Assembly (NCBI GenBank): GCA_045804965.1 | Contig: JBJMMD010000016.1 | Location: forward strand, 248,001 to 312,000 | Length of the DNA stretch: 64,000 nucleotides | Source of the DNA: CAVTUU01 sp045804965 | GTDB lineage: Bacteria; Chloroflexota; Chloroflexia; Thermomicrobiales; UBA6265 | Direction of reading: 5' to 3' | Shown: in pieces, positions 9,762 through 18,160 of the stretch | How the letters are laid out: the number at the start of each line of letters is the position of its first letter | How positions within the stretch are numbered: the stretch's first letter is position 1 | Program-made: the position numbers and the translations under genes | Notes under the pieces: model-generated | The model's input: only the letters and a program-made list of their open reading frames with translations | Told to the model about the DNA's origin: nothing | Database searches by the model: none

Positions 9762-10766
9762 ATGCGCGCGGTGATAGTTGAAGAACCGGGCAAGGTCCGA
9801 GTCGATCAGGTACCTGATCCCGAGTTCGAACCGAAAGACGTTGTTATCAAAGTCGGTGCCTGTGGCATTTGTGGGACCGACATCCATATCATCGACGGCG
9901 AGTTTCCGCCCACGAAATACCCAATCATTCCCGGCCATGAGTTCGGCGGCACGGTCGTCGCCGTGGGTGAGGATGTCACCGGCGTCAAGGTCGGCGACCG
10001 CGTCGGGGTCGATCCCACCCTGAACTGCGGCGAGTGCTACTTCTGCCAGCGCGGGATGGGCAACCTTTGCGAGCGCTGGAACGCGGTCGGGGTGACAAAG
10101 ACCGGCGGCTTCGCGGAATGCGTTGCCGTGCCCGAGCGAACCGTATACCCCCTGCCCGAAGGCATGTCGTTCGCGGAAGCGGCGCTCATCGAGCCCGTGA
10201 GCTGCGTGGTGCATGGTTTCCACATGCTCCAGCCGCGAGTCGGCGACAGCTATCTGATCTACGGCGCCGGCCCGATGGGGCTTCAGAACGCGCAACTCGC
10301 GCGCTTCAATGGCGCTCGAGTCGTCGCAATTGTCGATATCAACCCAGGCCGGCTCGAGATCGCCCGCTCGTTTGGGTTCGACATCGTCGGCACGTCGCTG
10401 GATGAGGTGCGCCATGTCGCGCCGCGTGGGTTCGACAACGTGATCGAAGCGACCGGCAAAACTAAGGTCGCCGAGCGCGCCATCGACGCGGTGATCCGCC
10501 GCGGCAAGCTCCTACTCTTCGGCGTCTGTCCGCCAGGCGAAACGGCAGCCTACGATGCGTTCAAAATCTACAATCAAGAAATCACGATCCTGGGCACGAT
10601 GGCGGTCATCAACAGCTACGGTCCCGCGATCGACGTCATCTCGGCCGGCGCTGTCGACGCCAAGAAAATGGTCACCCATACCTTCCCGATCGCCCAATTC
10701 GCCGAGGCCGTCGACCTCGTCCGCCAGGGCGGCGGACTCAAAGTGCAAATTGATCCGAATTTGTAG
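9762..10766 (+). CDS. Zinc-dependent polyol-type dehydrogenase (sorbitol/L-iditol dehydrogenase-like)
   Basis: A 334-residue medium-chain dehydrogenase: CGICGTDIHIIDGEFPP (catalytic Cys near 32), PGHEFGG, the structural-zinc cysteines CGECYFCQRGMGNLC, and the Rossmann segment YGAGPMGL. It would oxidise the imported sugar or polyol to a ketose with NAD(P)+. It is the last gene of the ABC operon. ATG 9762 follows AAAGGA; the in-frame upstream ATG at 9729 lies inside the permease gene. Exact substrate unknown. Confidence 0.88.
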   Translation: MRAVIVEEPGKVRVDQVPDPEFEPKDVVIKVGACGICGTDIHIIDGEFPPTKYPIIPGHEFGGTVVAVGEDVTGVKVGDRVGVDPTLNCGECYFCQRGMGNLCERWNAVGVTKTGGFAECVAVPERTVYPLPEGMSFAEAALIEPVSCVVHGFHMLQPRVGDSYLIYGAGPMGLQNAQLARFNGARVVAIVDINPGRLEIARSFGFDIVGTSLDEVRHVAPRGFDNVIEATGKTKVAERAIDAVIRRGKLLLFGVCPPGETAAYDAFKIYNQEITILGTMAVINSYGPAIDVISAGAVDAKKMVTHTFPIAQFAEAVDLVRQGGGLKVQIDPNL

Positions 10767-10839
10767 AAAAGAGGCGGTCTTAGTCGGACGATCGCCCGGG
10801 AATCAATAGGGCTCAGAGGGCACCCCGCTCACCCATGGA

Positions 10840-10857
10840 AGTCGGTTTCAACCGACT
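10840..10857. repeat. Short palindromic hairpin in the 10767-10978 gap
   Basis: AGTCGGTT and AACCGACT form a perfect 8-bp stem with a 2-base loop. The 212-base gap lies between convergent genes, so the hairpin could end transcription from either side, but no T-run follows. It resembles the other short palindromes scattered through this window. I see nothing else in the gap. Confidence 0.45.
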
Positions 10858-10978
10858 GATTGCCGCGGGCGAACCGTTCCTCGTAGCGGCGCGGGCCGCG
10901 TCAAGTCTCTCAGGCACGGAAGGGCTTCGTTTAGTTTAGCCTAGGACTTTGGGCCCCAGGGATGATTCCGAGTACGAG

Positions 10979-12643
10979 CTAACGCTTCAGCGGTGCCGTC
11001 TTCAGGGTCAACTCAGTGCCGATCGCGCGGTTCTTTTGATAGTCGGTGAAGCCGCCGGGGAAATCGCGGACGATCCCATCCCGCAGCTCGACCGTGCGCG
11101 TGCACAGCTTGTCGAGAAAGTAGCGGTCGTGCGAGATCGTCAGAATCGCGCCTGGGAAATCGAGGAGCGCCGCTTCCAGAACCTCGGTCGAACTGATGTC
11201 GAGGTTGTTCGTCGGCTCGTCGAGCAGTAAGAAGTTCGCTCCGCCCAAAATCAGTGAACCAATTTGCAGGCGAGCGCGCTCGCCGCCACTCAGGTTGCCG
11301 ATCGTGTTCAGCGCATCGTTTCGGTCGAAGAGCAAACTATTCAGAAATGAAATCGCCTGCTGCTCGGTGTACGGCTTGAGTTTACGCACCAACTCAAGCG
11401 GCGTCATTACCGGGTTGAGCGTTTCCTGCTCCTGGGCATAGTAGCCGACGACAATCGACGGACCGATCCGCAACGCGCCCGTGGTCGGTTGCTCCTTGCC
11501 GAGAATGAGCCGGAAAAGCGTCGTCTTGCCCGCGCCATTCGGCCCGACCAACCCAACAACCTCGCCATTGCGAATCATGAAATCGAACGGCTTGAAGACT
11601 TCGCGCTCGTCGAATGATTTAGCAAGTCCTTTCGCTTCGAGCACGAGCGTTGAGCCGCGTCCAGCGTCGAAATCAACTTCGATTTGTCGCCGGTTGAGCA
11701 CGGGACGGGGCGTTCGGTCAAGACGCTCTCGTTCCTCGGCCAGCTTTCGCCGCTGATTTTCGGCTCGGGGCGCGAATTTGTCGTTCTGCCTTGCCCATTG
11801 CGTCAATTGCTCTGCGCTCGCCTTGAGCTTTTTGAATTCCCGCTCTTGGAGGTCGCGAAGTTGCGCTTGCCGCTCCAACCGATTCCGCTTGAGCAGCAGA
11901 TACGTGGTGTAATTCCCGGGATACTCGACAACCTGGCCGTCCTCGAGCTCGAGGATTTCATTCGCGACGCGGTCGATGAAATAGCGGTCGTGGGTGATGA
12001 TCGCAACCGCGGCTGAATGGCTGACGATGAAGCCTTCGAGCCAAGCTTTCGCCTCGAGATCGAGGTGATTGTCTGGCTCGTCGAGCAACAAGACATCGGG
12101 ATCTTCGACCAAGAGACGCGCAAGCGCGGTTAACTTCTTCTCGCCGCCGCTGAGCACGCCGACGCGCGAATCCCATCGCTCTTTCGGCATCCGCAGGCCC
12201 GCCAGCACCTCGTCGACTGCGTCGTCGCCCCCCGCGGATGCGCCGTCGAGCCGGGTGAGTGTCGCGGTGTAATCGTCCATCACAATGGCCAACGCATCGT
12301 CATCGAGCGGTTCGGCCATCTGCGCTTCAAGCTCGTGCAGTCGCGCTTCGAGTGCGCTCTCATCGCCCGCGGCAAGCGCAACGACGTCCCGCACCGTTTG
12401 ATGGGGGTCGAGCGCTGATTCTTGACTGAGATATCCAACCGTGAGACCGCGGCGATAGGTGACGACTCCACTCTCGGGATTGAGCTTCCGCGCCAGGAGC
12501 TTGAAGAGGGTCGATTTGCCGGCGCCGTTCGCACCGATCAGCGCTAGGCGGTCACCCTCGCGAATCTCGAACGAGGCATCCTCGAAGATCTGGTTACCAC
12601 CGTGGGCGTATCGAATATTGGCGGCCTGAACGAGCAGCGTCAT
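10979..12643 (-). CDS. ABC-F family ATPase
   Basis: A 554-residue soluble protein with two ATP-binding cassettes and no membrane segment, as in the ABC-F translation factors and antibiotic-resistance proteins. Walker A motifs are GANGAGKST near residue 36 and GPNGAGKTT near 340. The signature motifs are LSGGEKK and LSGGERARLQ, and the Walker B motifs are LLLDEPDNHLD and LLLDEPTNNLD. The linker between domains (residues about 240-310) is rich in Lys, Arg and Glu. These proteins act at the ribosome E site. Which subfamily (Uup, YdiF, EttA) is not certain. ATG at 12643. Confidence 0.93.
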   Translation of the reverse strand: MTLLVQAANIRYAHGGNQIFEDASFEIREGDRLALIGANGAGKSTLFKLLARKLNPESGVVTYRRGLTVGYLSQESALDPHQTVRDVVALAAGDESALEARLHELEAQMAEPLDDDALAIVMDDYTATLTRLDGASAGGDDAVDEVLAGLRMPKERWDSRVGVLSGGEKKLTALARLLVEDPDVLLLDEPDNHLDLEAKAWLEGFIVSHSAAVAIITHDRYFIDRVANEILELEDGQVVEYPGNYTTYLLLKRNRLERQAQLRDLQEREFKKLKASAEQLTQWARQNDKFAPRAENQRRKLAEERERLDRTPRPVLNRRQIEVDFDAGRGSTLVLEAKGLAKSFDEREVFKPFDFMIRNGEVVGLVGPNGAGKTTLFRLILGKEQPTTGALRIGPSIVVGYYAQEQETLNPVMTPLELVRKLKPYTEQQAISFLNSLLFDRNDALNTIGNLSGGERARLQIGSLILGGANFLLLDEPTNNLDISSTEVLEAALLDFPGAILTISHDRYFLDKLCTRTVELRDGIVRDFPGGFTDYQKNRAIGTELTLKTAPLKR

Positions 12644-12696
12644 CGTCGCGCAATCCTCTTAACCAACCATTCACACGACCCGCATCGTAGCAGAGC

Positions 12697-13458
12697 CTAG
12701 ATGAGCGCGGGCAATCGAGACGAACCGCGGATGAACTCGGCTACGTCCTGGTCCGCTGGCAGAGCGAGCAATGTTCCCGGGTTGTCCAGTTGCGCGATCC
12801 GGCCATCGAGGAGAATCCCGAGCCTGTCACCCAACGCGAGCGCCTCGTCAAGATCGTGTGTCACGATCGCGGCCGCCGCGCCGCTTTCCCGCAAGTTCCT
12901 GGCGAGATCCGGTACGAGCCTCGAACGGCTGGGCGGATCGAGTGCCGCGAATGGCTCGTCGAGCAGGATCAGCATCGGATCGACCGCGAACGCGCGGGCA
13001 AGCGAAACTCGTTGCGCCTCGCCGCCGGAGAGCGTTCGCGCCGCTCGGTCGGCGAGATGGCCGACGCCAAAGCGCTGTAGCCATTCCCTCGCCCTCGCCT
13101 CGGCATCGTGCCGGCCAACGCCACGGAAACGAAGCCCGCTCGCGGCATTGTCCAACACGCTGAGGTCGAAGAGCAGGGGGGACTGGAAGACCATCGCAAT
13201 TCGTCGCCTCAGCGCCAGCGAGCGTTTGTGACTAGCCAATTCTCCACTTATCAAGATTTCGCCCTTGGCGGGTTGGAGCAAGAGGGCCGCGACCTGTAGC
13301 AGCGTGCTCTTCCCCGCCCCATTTGGTCCCGCCAGTGTCACCACCTCCCCCGGGGCGATGTCGAGTTCTGGGACGTGAAGCGTGGCTCGTGCGCCGCGCT
13401 TGACTTCGATGCCGCGCATTCGCAGGGCTGGAGACTTTGCACATGATCGCTCGTTCAT
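12697..13458 (-). CDS. tupC: Tungstate ABC transporter, ATP-binding subunit
   Basis: A 253-residue ABC ATPase: GPNGAGKSTLLQ (Walker A), LSGGEAQRVSLARAF (signature), LILLDEPFAALD (Walker B), then the switch His in VTHDLDEAL. It drives uptake through the permease encoded just upstream. Its ATG overlaps the permease stop as ATGA. A GTG nine bases earlier (13467) is an alternative start. The tungstate assignment comes from the binding protein of the operon. Confidence 0.9.
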   Translation of the reverse strand: MNERSCAKSPALRMRGIEVKRGARATLHVPELDIAPGEVVTLAGPNGAGKSTLLQVAALLLQPAKGEILISGELASHKRSLALRRRIAMVFQSPLLFDLSVLDNAASGLRFRGVGRHDAEARAREWLQRFGVGHLADRAARTLSGGEAQRVSLARAFAVDPMLILLDEPFAALDPPSRSRLVPDLARNLRESGAAAAIVTHDLDEALALGDRLGILLDGRIAQLDNPGTLLALPADQDVAEFIRGSSRLPALI

Positions 13459-14153
13459 TGCCGACACTGTCGTTGCTGGATTGTGGTTAAGGCGAGATTC
13501 ACCGCGTAGGTCATCACAAGCAAGACAATCGAAAGCGCAACCGCGACATCGTAATGCCCACGACCGACCTCGAGCACGGTCGCGGTCGTCAACACGCGCG
13601 TTTCGCCTTTGATATTGCCGCCGACCATCATGGCCGCGCCAACTTCAGAAATGACCGCTCCGAATCCCGCCATCACCGCCGCCAGAATCGGCAACCTCGC
13701 CTCTCGCAGCAGCCACCAAACCGCTTGCGTCCGCGAGGCGCCGAGCGTCATCAATTGCAGCCGCAACCGAGGATCGAGACTCTGCAGCGACGCGATGGTC
13801 AAGCCAATCACGATCGGCACCGCAATGGCCGCCTGCGCCAGGATCATGGCCGTGGGCGTGTAGAGCAGGCGGAGGTCGCCGAGAGGGCCATTGCGGAAAA
13901 GCAGCAAGCTGAGAATGACGCCGACCGTAACCGGCGGCAATCCCATCCCGGTGTGCACCAATCCGACGACCAGCGCCCGCCCAGGAAACCGGGAAAGCGC
14001 CAACGCCGATCCGATGGGCACGCCGACGATGAGACTGATCGCGGTCGCGGTGAGCGAAACCCGCAGCGACAACCCAATGATCGTCCAGACATCATCGTCG
14101 CCGCTGATCAGAAGCTGGATTGCTTCCTTGAACCCGTTCCAGATTTCGCCCAT
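13455..14153 (-). CDS. tupB: Tungstate ABC transporter, permease subunit
   Basis: A 232-residue permease with about five to six membrane helices. It has the TupB-type loop DPRLRLQLMTLGASRTQAVW, equivalent to the EAA motif, and the segment FGAVISEVGAAMMVGGNIKG, which is characteristic of tungstate permeases. It starts 11 bases after the binding-protein gene. The longer frame to 14273 would overlap tupA, so ATG 14153 is preferred. Confidence 0.92.
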   Translation of the reverse strand: MGEIWNGFKEAIQLLISGDDDVWTIIGLSLRVSLTATAISLIVGVPIGSALALSRFPGRALVVGLVHTGMGLPPVTVGVILSLLLFRNGPLGDLRLLYTPTAMILAQAAIAVPIVIGLTIASLQSLDPRLRLQLMTLGASRTQAVWWLLREARLPILAAVMAGFGAVISEVGAAMMVGGNIKGETRVLTTATVLEVGRGHYDVAVALSIVLLVMTYAVNLALTTIQQRQCRQ

Positions 14154-14163
14154 GGCTCGCGAC

Positions 14164-15054
14164 TCATCCGCTGGTCGGGGAGGCGACCGGCGTCGCCGGC
14201 ACAATGCCGCACGAATCGTCAGCGCACGGCGTGAACAGGGCCTGCCCGAACTTGTCCTTGCCGAACTCCCCAATCACGTCCTGAGTCGCCGGCGCAAGCA
14301 TGAAGTCGATGAACGCCTGGGCCCCGGCGACATTGATCGTATTGTACCGGTCCGGATTGACCGCCATCACGTGGTAGATGTTGATGAGCGCCGGGTCGCC
14401 TTGCGACAAGACGGCGAGGTCGAGCTGATCCTTGAGCGCCAGGTAGGTGCCCCGATCGCTGATCGTGTAGGCGTCGCGGGCGTTGGCGATATTGAGCGTA
14501 TCGCCCATGCCGGTGCCTGATTCGACATACCACGACCCGCTCGGTTTGATCCCCGCCTTGTCCCACAAACTTAGTTCGAGCTTGTTCGTGCCCGAGTCAT
14601 CGCCACGGCTAATGAAAGGCGACTCCGTCGAGGCGATTGCTTTCATGGCGTCGAGCGCGTTGTCGGTATTCTTGATGTCCGCGGGATCGCTTTTCGGTCC
14701 GACGATGATGAAGTCGTTGTACATCACGAGATGCCGATTCACGCCATACCCCTTCGCCATGAACTCCTCTTCGGCCGCTGGACTATGAACCAAAAGCACG
14801 TCTGCCTCGCCCTTCTCGCCCAACTCCAACGCGGCCCCGGAGCCAACCGCGATCGGTTTGGCGTGATACCCGGTTTCTTTTTCGAACAGCGGTACGAGGA
14901 CATCGAGTAAACCGGAATCCTGCGTGCTCGTCGTTGTCGCCAGAATGACGTCTTTGGGCCCGGGCGCAGGTGTGCCCTGAGCCGCTCCGCGGGCTGAGGT
15001 TGCAACCAGCGCAATCATCGATATCATCATGAGCCGAATGACCAGCGTCTTCAC
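14164..15054 (-). CDS. tupA: Tungstate-binding protein
   Basis: A 296-residue extracytoplasmic binding protein. After a signal peptide (VKTLVIRLMMISMIALVATSA) comes LATTTSTQDSGLLDVL, the hallmark anion-binding stretch of TupA. EADVLLVHSPAAEEEF and FISRGDDSGTNKLE follow, also typical. It gives the operon its tungstate specificity and presumably supplies a tungsten or molybdenum cofactor enzyme elsewhere. The start is GTG 15054, chosen because a full AAAGGAGGAATAAAC ribosome-binding site precedes it. Confidence 0.93.
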   Translation of the reverse strand: MKTLVIRLMMISMIALVATSARGAAQGTPAPGPKDVILATTTSTQDSGLLDVLVPLFEKETGYHAKPIAVGSGAALELGEKGEADVLLVHSPAAEEEFMAKGYGVNRHLVMYNDFIIVGPKSDPADIKNTDNALDAMKAIASTESPFISRGDDSGTNKLELSLWDKAGIKPSGSWYVESGTGMGDTLNIANARDAYTISDRGTYLALKDQLDLAVLSQGDPALINIYHVMAVNPDRYNTINVAGAQAFIDFMLAPATQDVIGEFGKDKFGQALFTPCADDSCGIVPATPVASPTSG

Positions 15055-15182
15055 GTTTATTCCTCCTTTGTCGGGCCGAATCGACGACGCGGCCGGGGTT
15101 CGATCCTTGGAGGGTTTGTTCGCAAATCGCCGCAGCGAGTGCGCGCAAGCATAGCAAAGCGCAGATCGAGCAAGGAGCAACC
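15055..15182. promoter_or_regulatory. Divergent promoter region, tupABC and hydrolase
   Basis: These 128 bases separate two genes pointing apart, so both promoters should lie here. I see no clear ModE/TupR-type palindrome and no riboswitch fold. Confidence 0.3.
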
Positions 15183-16103
15183 ATGGACCACGCCCAAGAC
15201 GTTCAGTTCGCCCATGGCGACACGATGTTGGCCGGAACGCTGCGCCGCCCCGAGGGTTCTGAACCACATCCCGCCCTGGTGATGCTGCAGGGCTCAGGCC
15301 CGGCCGACCGGGACAGTGATGGTTACTTCCCGCCCTTACGCGATCACTTCGTGGGCAGCGGTTTCGCCGTGCTTTCCTGGGACAAACCTGGCATCGGCGG
15401 GTCGACGGGGCGTTGGACGCGGATGACGATCTTCGACCGGGCAGCCGAAGCGCTGACCGCGATCAAGTGGCTCCGGCTGCAAGATGGGATCGATGCCTCA
15501 CGCGTCGGCATCTGGGGTCACAGTCAGGGCGGCTGGGTCGGCCCACTTGCCGCGTCCCAATCGCGCGATCTCGCCTTTCTCATCGTCAATTCTGGACCGG
15601 CGATCGGTCTGCACGAGCAAGATTTGTACGGCATTGAACACACGCTACGCGACGACGGGGTGGACGACGAAGAGATCGCCCGCGCGCTCGAGTTCATGCG
15701 CGCGATCCACACCGCCGCACTGCGAGGCGCATCATACGACGAGGTCAAGCAGACGATCCTGGAAGAAGCGAGAGGTAAGCCCCGATTCGACTACCTCGGC
15801 GATTTCGGCTCCGACGAATGGCACTTAGAGGTCATCTACGCCCAGCATCCTTACGATCCAGCCCCGCCGCTCGCGCTCATTACGTGTCCCATGTTGGTGA
15901 TTTTTGGCGAGCTGGACCCGCTCGTGCCGGTCCAGAAAAGCGCGCGAGTTTTCGAATCGCTCGGTGCATCATCAGGCCACGACGTCACCGTTCGCATCTT
16001 TCCCGGAGCAAATCACCGGATTAAGGTCGGCGAACCCAAGGACTTCGCGCCAGGATACCTCGACACGATGACGCAGTGGATTTGGGAACGAATCCGCTCC
16101 TGA
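15183..16103 (+). CDS. Alpha/beta hydrolase (dienelactone hydrolase/peptidase-like)
   Basis: A 306-residue alpha/beta-hydrolase. It shows an oxyanion-type LQGSGPADRDSDG segment and the nucleophile elbow GHSQGG near residue 113. FGELDPLVPVQKS contributes the acid, and GANHRI near 280 the histidine. This layout matches esterases of the YqhA/EstD type that act on acyl esters; the substrate is unknown. AAGGAG precedes ATG 15183. No signal peptide, so cytoplasmic. Confidence 0.88.
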   Translation: MDHAQDVQFAHGDTMLAGTLRRPEGSEPHPALVMLQGSGPADRDSDGYFPPLRDHFVGSGFAVLSWDKPGIGGSTGRWTRMTIFDRAAEALTAIKWLRLQDGIDASRVGIWGHSQGGWVGPLAASQSRDLAFLIVNSGPAIGLHEQDLYGIEHTLRDDGVDDEEIARALEFMRAIHTAALRGASYDEVKQTILEEARGKPRFDYLGDFGSDEWHLEVIYAQHPYDPAPPLALITCPMLVIFGELDPLVPVQKSARVFESLGASSGHDVTVRIFPGANHRIKVGEPKDFAPGYLDTMTQWIWERIRS

Positions 16104-16226
16104 GCGATTTCGCGCATGTGACGCCCGCACGGGCCGGGCACAATGCTTCTGCCCTCGGATGAGCCGCGTCGAACCTGAAATGCGACCAACTCGTAATTTA
16201 ATCCGACGCGACTGGAATGTCGGCGA

Positions 16227-16385
16227 ATGGAGGTCACGCTGTACGGCGTGACGTTACTTTTCCGTAAGCAATACACCGCGCACGAAGGTTTGCCCGGCTC
16301 GAAACGCGATGCGTCTGCTAAAGACGATCCCGAAACGATTCGGAACTTCCTAAAGCAACTCGACGACGAAGTAGCGGCAGCGTAG
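16227..16385 (+). CDS. Possible small protein, unknown
   Basis: A 52-codon frame whose product starts MEVTLYGVTLLFRKQYTAHE and ends with an acidic helix-like tail (TIRNFLKQLDDEVAAA). The composition looks protein-like, and a hairpin that could be a terminator follows 30 bases later. There is no good ribosome-binding site. It could also be the tail of an older gene. I do not recognise a family. Confidence 0.3.
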   Translation: MEVTLYGVTLLFRKQYTAHEGLPGSKRDASAKDDPETIRNFLKQLDDEVAAA

Positions 16386-16414
16386 TCGCCGAGTTCGACC
16401 GCACGCACAAAACG

Positions 16415-16447
16415 ACGAGCGCCCGGCAAGGATGCTGGGGCGCTCGT
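16415..16447 (+). terminator. Hairpin, possible terminator
   Basis: ACGAGCGCCC at 16415-16424 pairs perfectly with GGGCGCTCGT at 16438-16447. Only two T follow, so termination strength is uncertain. It lies just after the 52-codon frame. Confidence 0.4.
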
Positions 16448-16566
16448 TGCGTGTCGGGTCGAATCTGTTGAACCCGGGTCGGCTGGCGGTGAGACTCGGC
16501 ATCTCGTCATCGCTCCATCGCAGGACTATAAAGGCGATATATCAGTCAATACCGTTTGAAATAAAT

Positions 16567-16600
16567 GCCGAGGCCGGTTCAAGCTCGAACCGGCCTCGGC
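16567..16600 (-). terminator. Strong rho-independent-type hairpin
   Basis: GCCGAGGCCGGTTC and GAACCGGCCTCGGC form a perfect 14-bp stem with a 6-base loop. Read on the minus strand, it is followed by the T-rich stretch ATTTATTTC and comes 40 bases after the stop codon of the small membrane gene, so it most likely ends that transcript. Confidence 0.7.
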
Positions 16601-16639
16601 AGAGAAGGTAATTAAGATTCGGTTCGCTCGGAACCGAAA

Positions 16640-16915
16640 CTAATCGGCTTCGTCTAGATCACGATAGCTCGTACCAGACTTGGCAAGGCCGCGACTGAGC
16701 ATGTAACCGATTCCTAGCGCGGTAACCAGTGTCCAAGCCCACTGTCCATCTAAGCTATCGTCAAACCTACTCGCGATTAATACCGCGGCTACCGCAGCAA
16801 TGAGGATCATGAGTTCTGTCGTCTTGAAGGAGGGCTTCGTCTCCTCGCGCAGACGGGTGACAACTCTGTCCTCGACTCTCCCTACACCAATCACTTCGCG
16901 ATTCGCGGTAACCAC
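16640..16915 (-). CDS. Small two-helix membrane protein, unknown
   Basis: A 91-residue protein. The first 30 residues are charged and cytoplasmic-looking, followed by two hydrophobic segments (LMILIAAVAAVLIASRF and WAWTLVTALGIGYMLSRGLA) and a short acidic tail. Similar small membrane proteins of unknown role are common in Actinobacteria and Chloroflexi. A strong hairpin terminator sits behind it. The 334-base stretch 16916-17249 upstream shows only a weak inverted repeat (GGCGAACCA at 17004, TGGTTCGCC at 17040). Confidence 0.6.
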   Translation of the reverse strand: MVTANREVIGVGRVEDRVVTRLREETKPSFKTTELMILIAAVAAVLIASRFDDSLDGQWAWTLVTALGIGYMLSRGLAKSGTSYRDLDEAD

Positions 16916-17249
16916 GCCTTACCCTTTCCGTCGGCCGCCCCTATTCCGCGCCTAGTCTCAGCGACTACCGGCTCGGACCATCCGACCGGCGCCGCCGCGC
17001 GTTGGCGAACCACTCGTCATAAAGGCAGGAACGATGCCATGGTTCGCCGACCGAGCGGTCTGCCGACTTGCCTGATTAGGCGGCGAGAGTCGGGCCGTCA
17101 CTGTCTCACCTCAGCACGAGCACAGGACCTTTGCGACCACTACCGCACTTCCAACTAGTCGGGCTTGTTCTTTTGGGAATAAAGCGTAAAGTGTGGATGC
17201 TCCCGCCACGAGGTATCCGTCTCATTCGGCCCACGAATTGAGGTGTGCA

Positions 17250-17630
17250 ATGCCCGAACGACGCGAGGTTACGGAGACCTACTGGACGTGGTGCTCCAAG
17301 TGGCATGTGCCTTACCCTTGTCGAAAGACCCGTGTTGTCACGAAGTGGTGTTACGAGTTTTCGTTCATCATAGTTAGCAACCGGGGTTTCTGGACAAATA
17401 ACTGGGGCTGTGAGTTCAACATTCGGTATGAATGGCGGGATTGGCATTTTTTCCCGGTCGGCTTCGACGACTCAACTGTCTACTTCGTAGAAAAATGCTT
17501 CACGAACCAACTTGAGAGCAGTGGTGCATGCTCCTCTGCCGTCGCGGTCGACTACTTGAAGAAAACGCTAGGCCCTGACTTGGCGAGCCTGCTGAATGAA
17601 GGCGGGTCTGACAAAGAGACGACCGAATAA
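17250..17630 (+). CDS. Cys/Trp-rich hypothetical protein
   Basis: A 126-residue protein I do not recognise. The first half is rich in aromatic residues and cysteine (TYWTWCSKWHVPYPCRK, then KWCYEF, NNWGCEF, RYEWRDWHFF), with six cysteines in all. The C-terminal third looks helical (AVAVDYLKKTLGPDLASLL). No signal peptide or membrane helix. AGGTGTGCA precedes ATG 17250. A hairpin at 17724 may end the transcript. The aromatic-Cys pattern could bind a metal or form disulfides; that is only a guess. Confidence 0.6.
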   Translation: MPERREVTETYWTWCSKWHVPYPCRKTRVVTKWCYEFSFIIVSNRGFWTNNWGCEFNIRYEWRDWHFFPVGFDDSTVYFVEKCFTNQLESSGACSSAVAVDYLKKTLGPDLASLLNEGGSDKETTE

Positions 17631-17723
17631 CCACCCGCGTTTTCGTTCGAATTGAGTGGCTTTCCTATCACATCATGGCTATCCCGTCGCTGACGAGGCA
17701 ACCGGGTCGCACAACGCAAAAAG

Positions 17724-17757
17724 AACGGCTCCGGGGGAGAGGGGGACCGGAGCCGTT
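17724..17757 (+). terminator. Hairpin downstream of the Cys/Trp-rich gene
   Basis: AACGGCTCCGG and CCGGAGCCGTT form a perfect 11-bp stem around a G-rich loop. No T-run follows. It is the first of two hairpins in the 530-base gap 17631-18160. Confidence 0.5.
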
Positions 17758-18011
17758 CAGGGAAGGGACGGCCGCGCATTCGACGCGGCAGCCACAACCG
17801 CTAACGCAGCGGATATGCCACGAACGCCCGGTCAGTCGGCGGCGAGACTGGTCAAGTCGTTGTCATCCCACCGCAGCGCCAAGACGGCGTTATCGAAGTT
17901 CTCACCGCGTGGGCAAATGCCAGGGCCCGGGCAATGACGCGCCGTTCGTCGTCATCAATTCCCGCGATGGTTCTTTCGAGTTCAGCGTCCTCTCAACGCC
18001 CTCATAGCGTG

Positions 18012-18045
18012 CACAGACCAGCGGCCTTCAGCCCGCTGGTCTGTG
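18012..18045. terminator. Second hairpin in the 17631-18160 gap
   Basis: CACAGACCAGCGG and CCGCTGGTCTGTG form a perfect 13-bp stem with an 8-base loop. It may isolate the copC-copD gene from upstream transcription. Nothing else recognisable is present in this gap. Confidence 0.5.
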
Positions 18046-18160
18046 GTCTATGCTCATCGCGATTAGCCGCTCACACGTAGAGATTGGTAACCTAGGTGAA
18101 TTGCGGCGAGGATCTTGGTTCTTCGCCCGGTCATCACTGAACCGATTGTAGGAATCGCCC

